The notes beneath the pieces are model-generated. The model was not told where the DNA came from. It saw only the letters and a list, made by a program, of their open reading frames with translations, and searched no databases. Position numbers and translations under genes: made by a program. This document shows, piece by piece, positions 8,401 to 16,559 of a stretch of 64,000 nucleotides of DNA (within the stretch, counting starts at the first letter, position 1; each line of letters opens with the position of its first letter). The DNA is from Poseidonibacter antarcticus (GTDB lineage: Bacteria > Campylobacterota > Campylobacteria > Campylobacterales > Arcobacteraceae), in contig NZ_RCWF01000002.1 of assembly GCF_003667345.1 (NCBI RefSeq), forward strand, positions 248,001 through 312,000, written 5' to 3'.

Positions 8401-9379
8401 TTAAAACCTTTATTTGTTTATATCTTTTTACTAATATTTTTATAACTTTTTCTATTTTTTCTATGTCAAACTCTTTGCAAAATGTAAAAGAAATTGCATT
8501 TCTTGAAATAAGCTCTTCATAACCCATTTCTTGAATAACTCGTGAAGGCATTGATAATCCTAAAGAACATCCTTCCCCATTTGTAATATGAATTGAGTCT
8601 AAGGCAAGTGTTCGTATAATTTCTCTTGCTTTTATATTTTTTAATGCAAAATGAAGTGAATATTCAAGTGTTTGATTTGAATCTACAAGAAAATAAATAT
8701 CATCACCAAATCCTTCAATAAGTTTATCTTTGAATATATCCTTTTGGCTTGTTACAAAAAATTGTTTTTTCAAAGCATCAAGTATTGAATAAACCGCTGT
8801 AATATCTTTGAATCCTATAACTTGCTCATCAAATAAATCATTATCAAATAAAAGAACAGACGATAATGAAAAACCAGTTAGTTTATAAGTATCAAAATAT
8901 ATTGCATCACTAAACTTTGAAGAATTTGCACTAGCATTTGAAATAATTATTGCATTAGTAAGACTTTTCACTTGTTCTAAATCTACTTTTACAAAAGTAT
9001 CGATAATATAAGATGAAATAAAAATAAAATCTGCTTTTAAACTTTTTACATCCTCAATATTTATATTTCCATCTTTTTGTAAGCCTATCCATTCAAGTTC
9101 AAATCCCAAAGACTCAAACTGTTTTGCTGCTTGAATTATCGCATAAGATTCTCCAATACTTACTGCAATTTTTCCTTTTTTACTTAAGTCTAGTAATAAT
9201 CCAAGAAATCCACTTTGTGAAAATGAAAATGTTATTAATTGTGAAAATGAATATTTCTTTTTAAACTCATCTTCTAACTTTGTAAACTCATCATTATTTT
9301 TTAATATACTAAGTGAGTACTCACTAGATATATGCAAATTTTGCACATTTGGGTATTGTAAAGAGTTTAATTTAATCAC
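8390..9379 (-). CDS. Divergent NifS-like PLP protein (class V aminotransferase fold)
   Basis: A 329-residue protein that keeps the outline of cysteine desulfurases but is shorter and diverged. Near the C-terminus NGEGCSLGLSMPSRVI matches the active-site loop of NifS/IscS (GSACSSG...PSHV), with Cys271 as the candidate persulfide residue. DTYKLTGFS puts Lys166 where the PLP lysine is expected. The usual histidine before that lysine and the SNNE-type substrate loop are not obvious. It overlaps moeA and the ModE-like gene, in an operon with fdhD. In E. coli the desulfurase IscS feeds sulfur to FdhD, so a dedicated sulfur or selenium donor for formate dehydrogenase maturation is a reasonable inference. 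It could also be a catalytically dead relative. Confidence 0.6.
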   Translation of the reverse strand: MIKLNSLQYPNVQNLHISSEYSLSILKNNDEFTKLEDEFKKKYSFSQLITFSFSQSGFLGLLLDLSKKGKIAVSIGESYAIIQAAKQFESLGFELEWIGLQKDGNINIEDVKSLKADFIFISSYIIDTFVKVDLEQVKSLTNAIIISNASANSSKFSDAIYFDTYKLTGFSLSSVLLFDNDLFDEQVIGFKDITAVYSILDALKKQFFVTSQKDIFKDKLIEGFGDDIYFLVDSNQTLEYSLHFALKNIKAREIIRTLALDSIHITNGEGCSLGLSMPSRVIQEMGYEELISRNAISFTFCKEFDIEKIEKVIKILVKRYKQIKVLNEQ

Positions 9380-9759
9380 TTTTGACCTTCTTTAATATTT
9401 TTAGTATTTAATATTTCTTTGTTATCTTTCAAAAATAGCTCTTTGAATCTTGCATCTGCATATTTTTTAATATCATATTGCAAAATTTTATATGTTTGAA
9501 TCACTTCTCTAGCTTTTGGAGTTAGGGAGCTACCACTTTGCTCCCCTTGTCCTTTGTTTGTAAATACTAAATCATCTTCAATATGTTTTTCTAATATTTT
9601 AATATGCGACCAAGCTTTTTTATAATTCATCCCTACTTTTTGGGCTGCTTTTGAAATAGAACCTGTTTGATCAATTAACTCTAATACTTCAGTTTTTCCA
9701 CCACCAAAAATAAGATTTTTTTCTTCATCTTCAATCCAGATTTTAACTTTTACTTTCAT
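9376..9759 (-). CDS. ModE-like winged-helix regulator (DNA-binding domain only)
   Basis: A 127-residue protein with the ModE N-terminal fold. It has the LysR-like helix-turn-helix TGSISKAAQKVGMNYKKAW at about residues 30-48, then a wing and the TPKAREVIQTY helix. The C-terminal Mop oxyanion-sensing domains of full ModE are missing, as is usual in short ModE-like regulators. I start at ATG 9759 (MKVKVKIW); a longer frame to 9801 adds 14 residues not typical of the family. It overlaps its neighbours on both sides. It probably represses or activates the tup/fdh operon in response to tungstate or molybdate status. Confidence 0.75.
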   Translation of the reverse strand: MKVKVKIWIEDEEKNLIFGGGKTEVLELIDQTGSISKAAQKVGMNYKKAWSHIKILEKHIEDDLVFTNKGQGEQSGSSLTPKAREVIQTYKILQYDIKKYADARFKELFLKDNKEILNTKNIKEGQK

Positions 9760-10180
9760 TATCTTCCGCCTTATGTCCTTGTTTATCTCTAAAACATCCA
9801 AGTTGACAATGTACTACATCAATATCAGTACTTTTTACTGTTGAACCAACTGTTTTCAAAGAAGTTTTTTGTGCTTCTTCCCATAAGATCTCACATCTTA
9901 CTCTTGTATTACCATTGAAATTCTTTTTTATTTTATTGTAAACAGCCATATTTTGGTCTTTAAACTTAAGTTTCCCAAAAACTCCTAATTCACAATTTGT
10001 TATTTTTATTCCTAAACTTTTTGTAATTGCTGACATTTCTTTTGGTTTTCTTCCAATTAAACGTGCAACTTTAAATGACTTTAGACAAGATAGTTTCCCA
10101 TCTTCATCTAAATTTGTCATAATCAATTCTTTTTGAATCTTATCAAGTTTCATATCAATATTATCGTCAATACTAGACAT
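9743..10180 (-). CDS. Unrecognised protein with a duplicated Cys-x-Leu-Gly-x-Phe motif
   Basis: A 145-residue soluble protein between fdhD and the ModE-like regulator, overlapping both (8 and 17 bases). Two similar loops stand out: NCELGVFGK near residue 58 and HCQLGCFRDK near residue 126. A third cysteine-bearing segment, KLSCLKSFKVARLIG, comes before them and looks like part of a helix-turn-helix. The pattern suggests a DNA- or metal-binding protein that senses or handles the cofactor metal or sulfur. I cannot name the family. Its position in the middle of a formate dehydrogenase maturation operon is the only functional clue. Confidence 0.6.
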   Translation of the reverse strand: MSSIDDNIDMKLDKIQKELIMTNLDEDGKLSCLKSFKVARLIGRKPKEMSAITKSLGIKITNCELGVFGKLKFKDQNMAVYNKIKKNFNGNTRVRCEILWEEAQKTSLKTVGSTVKSTDIDVVHCQLGCFRDKQGHKAEDNESKS

Positions 10181-10961
10181 TTATTCTTCCTTGATGAGTA
10201 TATAAATTCATTTTTCTACCTCGTGCAAATCCTATCATCGTGATACCATGTTTATGTGCAACCTGAACACCTAAATAAGTAGGTGCAGTTCTTGAAACAA
10301 TTATAGGAATACGATGCATTACTGCTTTTGTAACCATTTCAGAACTTAATCGTCCTGAAACAAATAAAACAGATTTTGTAGTATCTAAGCCTTGTAATTT
10401 ACACTTTCCAACAACTTTATCAATTGCATTATGTCGTCCAATATCTTCAGCAGTAATAGTGGAACCATCAAGTAAATAAATCATTGCTTTATGTACACAA
10501 CCTGTTAAATTATATAATTCACTCTCACGATAAAATATTTTTATCTCAGAAGAAATCGTTTGAGCTTTTACTGTAAAGGCAGTTTGGTTAAAAGGTATTT
10601 CAAGTGAACCTTCTATATTTCCAGTAATTCCGCCTCCACATCCACTTACTAGTGTTTTTTCTTTGTATAGATTCTCTAGGGAACCTTCATTTATTTTTGC
10701 TTTTACATCTACTCTTAAACCATCTTCGCTTACAGTAATATCTTCAACATCAGCAATAGAAGATATTACATTTTCACTCATTAAAAAACCAATAGCATGG
10801 GCATCTTGATCTTTTGGTATTGTCATCATAGATATAGTTTTTTCACCATTTAAATACAAGTTAAGACGTGATTCATCAATAGTCACATCTTCAAATTGGG
10901 TTGCTACATTTTCTATAAGTTTGTCAATAATTACTGTTTTTAAATATTTGGCGTTATCCAT
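10173..10961 (-). CDS. fdhD: Formate dehydrogenase sulfurtransferase
   Basis: A 262-residue FdhD, the cytoplasmic protein that passes sulfur from a cysteine desulfurase to the molybdenum or tungsten bis-MGD cofactor of formate dehydrogenase. Conserved parts are MTIPKDQDAHAIGFLMSE, the C-G-G-G segment (VSGCGGGITGN), TGCVHKAMIYL, AEDIGRHNAIDKVVG, and FVSGRLSSEMVTKA with IPIIVSRTAPT. E. coli FdhD uses a CxxC pair; here the cysteine of SGCGGG is the clear candidate. It heads the second part of the block, downstream of the fdhC terminator. Confidence 0.92.
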   Translation of the reverse strand: MDNAKYLKTVIIDKLIENVATQFEDVTIDESRLNLYLNGEKTISMMTIPKDQDAHAIGFLMSENVISSIADVEDITVSEDGLRVDVKAKINEGSLENLYKEKTLVSGCGGGITGNIEGSLEIPFNQTAFTVKAQTISSEIKIFYRESELYNLTGCVHKAMIYLLDGSTITAEDIGRHNAIDKVVGKCKLQGLDTTKSVLFVSGRLSSEMVTKAVMHRIPIIVSRTAPTYLGVQVAHKHGITMIGFARGRKMNLYTHQGRINV

Positions 10962-11000
10962 ATTTTTCCTTAATATGCTGTATTTGCATATTTCTATTTT

Positions 11001-11040
11001 CTAAAAAAAGAAAAGCTGTTTTACCCCTCTTGGAGTAAAA
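11001..11040 (-). terminator. Terminator after fdhC
   Basis: Read on the minus strand, a 9-bp stem (11032-11040 with 11019-11027, one G-U pair) with loop TCTT is followed a few bases later by a U-rich run (11001-11014). It begins one base after the fdhC stop codon. It probably ends or attenuates the fdhABC transcript before fdhD. Confidence 0.7.
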
Positions 11041-12009
11041 CTACTTAACTTCTATTTTTAAATTTTCTTCTTCTAAAACATCAGGTCTTAATTGTTCCAT
11101 ATACTCTATTGGTAATCTTCCTGTAATTACACCAGGAATATATCCTTTTACAGATACAAAATATGAGTACACTGTTTCAAACGTAAAGAATGAAATAATT
11201 GCACTTCCCATAAAGTGAATAAACAAAATAAATCTTTTTATTTGTATAGTTTCAGCATGCACTGCTGCATTTGGATACATAAACCAAATAATAAAACCAC
11301 TAAATACAAGTAAGAAGCCAAAAGCTACATACGCATAATAGTTTACTCTATTCATTGGTTCATATTTTCCACGCAAGAATATTTTATTCCAAATTTTCAT
11401 ACTTGGTCTTACAAAATATTTATGATCTTTAAAAGCAATAATAGTCATAATAAACCAAACTGGCATCCAGCCTAATCCTACAATTTCATGTGTTGCTCTC
11501 ATCAATCTTGCTATATATCCACCACCAGTCCAATTCCCAAAAGTAATTGAGAAACCAGTAATAAATAGATATATCATAATGATAATATTTAATAAAAGTA
11601 CTATTCTTTGGAAAACAGAATATACTACAACAGTATCTTCTCTTCTCGTGATTTTTGCTTGTTTTCTTCCCTTTGCTATAATGAACATTGTAAAAAACAT
11701 ACAAAACTCAACTAAAAATACAATTGGTAATAAATGCTGTCTTTCTTCAAATGCTCTAATAACCTCTGGTGCTATTGCATCGTAACTAGGTCCAAATAAT
11801 CCTACTTTCATTTGCTGATTATGTGTTAAAGTATCAAAAGGAACTATTTGTCCCGTAAAGTTTCCTTGTAACATCTGCAAAATAAATTGATATACATAAG
11901 AAATATCTGCAATAGTTGCTAACCAAAAGTACCAATATGTTAAAAGGGCGAAAATAAGACCTATAATTAAATAGACCTTATATTCACTTAGAAAACTTTT
12001 ATTTTCCAT
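11041..12009 (-). CDS. fdhC: Formate dehydrogenase cytochrome b subunit
   Basis: A 322-residue membrane cytochrome b (gamma subunit) that anchors the enzyme and passes electrons from FdhB to menaquinone. Several hydrophobic segments are visible (VYLIIGLIFALLTYW, IVLLLNIIIMIYLFITGFSI, YYAYVAFGFLLVFSGFIIW). Histidines suited to heme ligation occur in MRATHEIVGLG and LFIHFMGSAI. I start at ATG 12009 (MENKSFLSEYK), which overlaps the end of fdhB by 11 bases. A longer frame from 12048 would add 13 residues lying wholly inside fdhB. Confidence 0.88.
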   Translation of the reverse strand: MENKSFLSEYKVYLIIGLIFALLTYWYFWLATIADISYVYQFILQMLQGNFTGQIVPFDTLTHNQQMKVGLFGPSYDAIAPEVIRAFEERQHLLPIVFLVEFCMFFTMFIIAKGRKQAKITRREDTVVVYSVFQRIVLLLNIIIMIYLFITGFSITFGNWTGGGYIARLMRATHEIVGLGWMPVWFIMTIIAFKDHKYFVRPSMKIWNKIFLRGKYEPMNRVNYYAYVAFGFLLVFSGFIIWFMYPNAAVHAETIQIKRFILFIHFMGSAIISFFTFETVYSYFVSVKGYIPGVITGRLPIEYMEQLRPDVLEEENLKIEVK

Positions 12010-12613
12010 ACGCTTTATCCCAACCATAAGGTGCTGATTGAACCCCATGTCCTGAAGCCATTACTCTTTGTCTAAAAATATTTGATACAGATTCTGCATC
12101 ACCTACTAATAAAGCTTTTGTAGAACACATAGCTGCACAAACAGGAACTTTACCTTCAGATATTCTATTTTGACCGTATAATTCTCTTTCATGTTCACTG
12201 TTAGTTTCTAAAGGACCACCTGCACACATTGTACATTTATCCATAACACCTTTTGTTCCAAAAGCACCTGTTTTTGGGAACTGTGGAGCTCCAAATGGAC
12301 AAGCGTATAAACAATATGAACAACCAATACATTTATTTTTATCATGTAAAACAATACCGTCTTCTCTAATATAAAAACAATCAACTGGACATACTTGCTC
12401 ACAAGGTGCATCGGTACAATGCATACAAGCAACAGATAGAGAAAACTCTAACCCTTGCTTACCTTCGTTTACAGTTACTACTTTTCTTCTTGAAATCTCA
12501 ACTGGTAATTCATGAGCTTCAGCACAAGCAACAGAACAACCATCACAATGAATACATCTGTTTTCATCACAATAAAATCTCATACTTGCGAAATTAATTT
12601 CATTACTACTCAT
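11999..12613 (-). CDS. fdhB: Formate dehydrogenase iron-sulfur subunit
   Basis: A 204-residue four-cluster ferredoxin subunit carrying electrons from FdhA to the cytochrome. Cysteine groups in order are CIHCDGCSVAC (residues 16-26), CMHCTDAPCEQVC, CIGCSYCLYACPFGAP, and the split set CTMC ... CAAMC. Together they can hold four [4Fe-4S] clusters. There is no signal peptide, as expected for a protein exported together with Tat-bearing FdhA. It starts 9 bases after the fdhA stop and overlaps fdhC. Confidence 0.92.
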   Translation of the reverse strand: MSSNEINFASMRFYCDENRCIHCDGCSVACAEAHELPVEISRRKVVTVNEGKQGLEFSLSVACMHCTDAPCEQVCPVDCFYIREDGIVLHDKNKCIGCSYCLYACPFGAPQFPKTGAFGTKGVMDKCTMCAGGPLETNSEHERELYGQNRISEGKVPVCAAMCSTKALLVGDAESVSNIFRQRVMASGHGVQSAPYGWDKAYGK

Positions 12614-12622
12614 AATACTCTC

Positions 12623-15454
12623 CTATGCTCTTGCTATTTGACATAATCCACCCTTAGTCTCAGGAATTTGAGTAACAATGTCATAACCGTAGTTACTAAC
12701 AACATTTGCACTCTCTCCAATTGCATAAGGAGCAGTTCCATCAGGATACTTATGAAGTAAACTTTCACCTTCCAACATACCAGCAAAGTGGAATGGAATA
12801 AATATTCTATCAGGTGTTACTGAATAAGAATAATGTGCTTTTACTTTAATCTTTGTTCCTTGAGGTGAATGAATCCACATCATTGAACCTTCTCTAATTC
12901 CATATCTTCCTGCTAAATCTGGATTAATATCACAGAACATTTCAGGACTTAATTTAGCTAGATATTTACTAGCTCTATTTTCCATACCTGCACCATTCAT
13001 ATTTACAAGTCGCCCTGTAATTAAGTTAATTGGGAAATCTTTCGCCCAATCTTGCTTAGATTGTTCAGAAATATATCTTGTATCAACTCTCCAATGATTT
13101 GGTTGATCTGGAAAACTAGGATAATCTTTTGCAAGATCAGTTCTTTGCGTATGAAGAGGTTCCCTATGTTTTGGAATCTGATCAACCCAACCCCATACTT
13201 TTGCTCTTGCTTTTGCATTTCCATAAGGAGCAATACCTGCTTCCATACATTTTTGAGCAATAATATTTGATTTATCAACTTTCCAGTTTTTACCAATCTT
13301 AGATTTTTCATCTTCTGTTAAAGTAATTCCTAAAACAGCTTCAATATTATCTTTATTAATTTCAGGATAACCATCTTTGTTATTTGAACCTATTGGTGCA
13401 CTTCCTTTACCTGCTAGTAAATCTTCACCATCACGTTCCATACCAAATCTGTTTCTAAATCCCATACCACCTTCTTTAACAGGTCTATTTATATTATATA
13501 AAATAGGACTTCCTGAATGGTTTTCAGTCCAACAAGGCCATGGTAAACCATAGTACTCACCAGTCATCTCTCCATAACCTCTCATAGTTACTTCATCAAA
13601 CATATGCCAGTTTTCTTGATGTTTTTTTAATCTTTTAGCTGTCCAACCTGTTAATCCAATAGTTTTGATGATTCTAGCCATCTCATCTGTTGCATCTTCT
13701 GGCCAAGTAAAATCTTTTTTATTTTCTTTTACTTTCATTCCAGCTGTAAATTCATCATAAAAACCTAGTCTTTTTGCTAGTTCAAACATAATATCTTGGT
13801 CTGTTTTACACTCGTACATTGGAGGGACTACTCTTTGTCTCCATTGTGCTGATCTATTTGTTGCCGTTACTGAACCACTAGTTTCAAACTGAGTAGTTGC
13901 AGGTAAAATATAAACATCATTTTGTTTATCAGTTAAAATAGCACCTTCATTAACAAAAGGATCACAGAAAACAGCAAGATCTAAATTATCTAAAGCTTCT
14001 TTAACTTTTTTTGTTTGCGCTGTTGATGTAATACCATTACCCATAACAAGTAAAGCTTTTAATCTAGTCCCAGCATTGTGAATAGCATCTTCACCTGGAT
14101 TTCCACCAAGTACTCCAGCCCACCATCTAGCTAATGTCATACCTTTTTTACCCATCCACTCAGGAGATTTAAATCTTGATTGTAACCAATCAAAATCTAC
14201 ATTCCAAGATGAAGCAAAATATTTCCAAGAACCTTCACTTAAACCATAATATCCAGGTAATGAATCAGCTAAACAACCAAAATCAGTTGCACCTTGAACA
14301 TTATCGTGACCTCTTAAGATATTAGTTCCACCACCTTCAACACCCATATTACCAAGTGCTAATTGTAAAATTGGAGCCATTCTTGTATTTGATGTTCCAT
14401 TTGAATGTTGCGTTAAACCCATAGCCCAAATTAATGTTCCAGGAGTATGTTGTGCGTAATGCTTTGTAATTTGTACAATTAAATCTGCATCAACACCTGT
14501 TACATCAGCAACTCTTTCAATTGGCCAATTTTTAGCCTCTTCCATAATATCTTGCATACCAAAAACTCTATCTTTAATAAAGTTTTTATCATGCCAACCA
14601 TTTTCAAAGATGATATTTAACATTCCATACATAAATGGAATATCAGTACCTGGTCTAATTTGTGCATAATAATCTGCTTTTGCAGCAGTTTTAGTAAATC
14701 TAGGATCTACTACAATTATTTTAGTGTTATTTCTTTCTTTTGCTTTTAAGAAATGTTGGAATCCTACTGGATGATTTACTGCTGGATTTGCTCCAAAAAT
14801 AATTATCGCTTTAGAATTTTGTATATCTCCCAAAGAATTTGTCATAGCACCATAACCCCATGTGTTTGCCACCCCGGCAACTGTTGAGCTATGTCAAATT
14901 CTAGCTTGGTGATCTATATTATTAGTTCCAAACATTGCAGCAAATTTTCTGTAATAATATGATTGCTCATTACTGAATTTTGCTGATCCTAAAAACATTG
15001 TTGAATCTGGACCGTGTTTTTGTCTTAAGTCTTCAAGTTTTGAAGCAATACCATCTAAAGCCTCATCCCAAGAAATTCTTTTCCATTGTCCGTCTTTTTT
15101 CACCATTGGATGTTTAAGTCGTACTTCTGATCTAACCATATCAATCATATCAGCACCTTTACAACAGTGCCCTCCAAGTGATACAGGATGATCTTGAGCT
15201 ACTTCTTGTCTTACCCAAACGCCATTTTGTACTTCTGCTATTACACCACAACCAACAGAACAAGCTGTACAAATAGTTTTCACCATTTTTGAACCAGGGA
15301 AAGGATTTTTAATCTCTTCGCTGGTTGCTTGTCTAGTTGCTTCAGTACTAGCAAAAGAAGATGTTACACCAAATGCAGTAGCAACTGCCGCCATTTTCAT
15401 AAATGACCGTCTTCCTACTTTTGCATTTAGAGCTTCATATGTATTTGCTGACAT
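12623..15454 (-). CDS. fdhA: Selenocysteine-containing formate dehydrogenase, catalytic subunit
   Basis: The gene is one 943-residue frame interrupted by an in-frame UGA at 14896-14894 (residue 187), read as selenocysteine. The context ARI-U-HSSTVAG matches the (U/C)H(S/D)xTVAG active-site motif of formate dehydrogenases. It oxidises formate in the periplasm using a bis-MGD cofactor with molybdenum or tungsten. Visible parts are the Tat signal RRSFMKMAAVATAFG (residues 15-29), the [4Fe-4S] site CTACSVGCG with the downstream cysteine in GGHCCKG, GANPAVNHPVG, QLALGNMGVEGGG and a C-terminal dinucleotide-binding domain. A gene caller would wrongly report two pieces: 186 residues, and 749 residues starting at an ATG at 14872. 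Confidence 0.95.
14864..14896 (-). promoter_or_regulatory. UGA selenocysteine codon and SECIS-like hairpin in fdhA
   Basis: Immediately after the UGA (14896-14894), after a 12-base spacer, the mRNA can fold GUUGCC against GGCAAAC (14881-14876 with 14870-14864, one bulged A). The loop is GGGGU. Bacterial SECIS hairpins lie in this position, and the E. coli fdhF element has a G-G-U in its apical loop at the same distance from the UGA. SelB, encoded at 36548, would bind here. The fold was drawn by eye. Confidence 0.7.
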
Positions 15455-15470
15455 ACATTACTCCTTTTAT

Positions 15471-15683
15471 TTATTTTGCTTTCTTGTAATATTGTTCCCA
15501 AGTAGCAGTTTTTTTGTATAGAATCTCTTTTTTAGTAGAGCTTCCTACAACAACACCATTATTTTCATCACCTTGAACTGATGAATTACCAGCTGCAGCC
15601 AATACACTAGTACCTGCAACTGCAGCAGCACCTGCTGCGACAATCGCTGTTTTCTTCGCAAAATTTCTTCTACTTTCTTGCAC
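15471..15683 (-). CDS. Small Tat-targeted protein of formate dehydrogenase clusters
   Basis: A 70-residue protein with a twin-arginine signal (SRRNFAKKTAIVAAG) and a short exported tail. The tail ends in YKKTATWEQYY. This matches the small formate-dehydrogenase-region Tat-target family (NCBIfam TIGR02811), whose tail motif is Y-basic-x-T/S-x-H-x-E/Q-x-aromatic. Here the family histidine is a threonine. The role is unknown; it may travel with or help assemble FdhA in the periplasm. It ends 17 bases before fdhA, in the same order as in Campylobacter jejuni clusters. Confidence 0.8.
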   Translation of the reverse strand: MQESRRNFAKKTAIVAAGAAAVAGTSVLAAAGNSSVQGDENNGVVVGSSTKKEILYKKTATWEQYYKKAK

Positions 15684-15724
15684 GACTGACCTCCTTATAG
15701 AAATTAAGCCCCTTACACTAGAGA

Positions 15725-15757
15725 CTTTATTAAAAAAAGAATCTTTTCTTAATAAAG
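15725..15757 (-). other. Hairpin ahead of the small Tat protein gene
   Basis: The gap between the chaperone gene and the small Tat protein gene holds a perfect 9-bp inverted repeat (CTTTATTAA / TTAATAAAG, 15725-15733 with 15749-15757). A second, smaller one follows near 15761-15779. The first could act as a processing or partial termination signal that sets the high ratio of fdhA to maturation transcripts. The U tract is weak, so full termination is doubtful. Confidence 0.45.
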
Positions 15758-15782
15758 CCTCTTGATTAAAGAGATTTAACTC

Positions 15783-16559
15783 TTAAACATCTGTTTCCAT
15801 TGCTGTAGCTGTATCAACAGGACCTTCATAAATTTCTTCTTTTTTAGGTCCTGATTCTCTTAATAATTTATTTTTAGCTCTTCTTTCTAACTCTTCATCA
15901 GAAATAGAATCTTGGACTTTTGCTTTTTGTACTTTTACTTTAGCTTTTGGTTTAGAAACTTCTAAATATAATCTTTCAAACTCTGCAAATGAGTGTAAAA
16001 CAATCATTAATTGAGAAAATATCTTCGCATTTTTATTTTCATATACTTCTTTTGCAAAATCATCTACAAAATCATTTAAAATTTCTGCAAAAATACAGTG
16101 AACAGTATTTTCATATTCATGATTTCCATTAGCAATATTGTCACAAAGTTGTGCCATAAAAGAGAAAATAAATCCTACAGAATCTTCATATTCAAAATAC
16201 TTTTTTTCATCACGTCTTAGTTTTGTTTTTGCAACAAACTGAATCATTTCAACTCTTTTTTTACCAGATTCAACACCTTCATCATAATAAGAAGCCGTAA
16301 GTCTTATCTTTTTATTTAAAGGACTATGAAATAAATCATCAAATTCTTGAACTAAAACTACATTTGAAGATGGATCTAATTCATTTGAAATAGCTTCAAG
16401 AGCTTTTCCTGATTCTATATCAAGAGGACTTTTCTTTAAGATGTTTATTAATCTTACTAATTCAAAATAGTTTTCACTTTTTGATGAAAGTACAAAAAAG
16501 TTTGCAAATAAATTATAATAAAGAGCTCTTGCTTTATTTATTGAATTATTATCTTTCAT
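15783..16559 (-). CDS. TorD-like formate dehydrogenase chaperone
   Basis: A 258-residue cytoplasmic all-helical protein of the TorD/DmsD type, placed where C. jejuni has its FdhA-specific TorD-like protein. Typical features are the N-terminal ARALYYNLFANFFVL helix, the LVQEFDDLFHSP motif and TASYYDEG. The C-terminus is an extension rich in lysine and glutamate (KAKVKVQKAKVQD) not needed for the fold. Such chaperones bind the Tat signal of the catalytic subunit until the cofactor is in place. Its start abuts the polyferredoxin stop at 16559. Confidence 0.78.
   Translation of the reverse strand: MKDNNSINKARALYYNLFANFFVLSSKSENYFELVRLINILKKSPLDIESGKALEAISNELDPSSNVVLVQEFDDLFHSPLNKKIRLTASYYDEGVESGKKRVEMIQFVAKTKLRRDEKKYFEYEDSVGFIFSFMAQLCDNIANGNHEYENTVHCIFAEILNDFVDDFAKEVYENKNAKIFSQLMIVLHSFAEFERLYLEVSKPKAKVKVQKAKVQDSISDEELERRAKNKLLRESGPKKEEIYEGPVDTATAMETDV

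Noticed and set aside
14872-14896. Formate dehydrogenase as two separate genes or a pseudogene with a nonsense mutation
   Set aside because: The interruption is a UGA at the catalytic selenocysteine position, with selA, selB, selD and tRNA-Sec in the same window.
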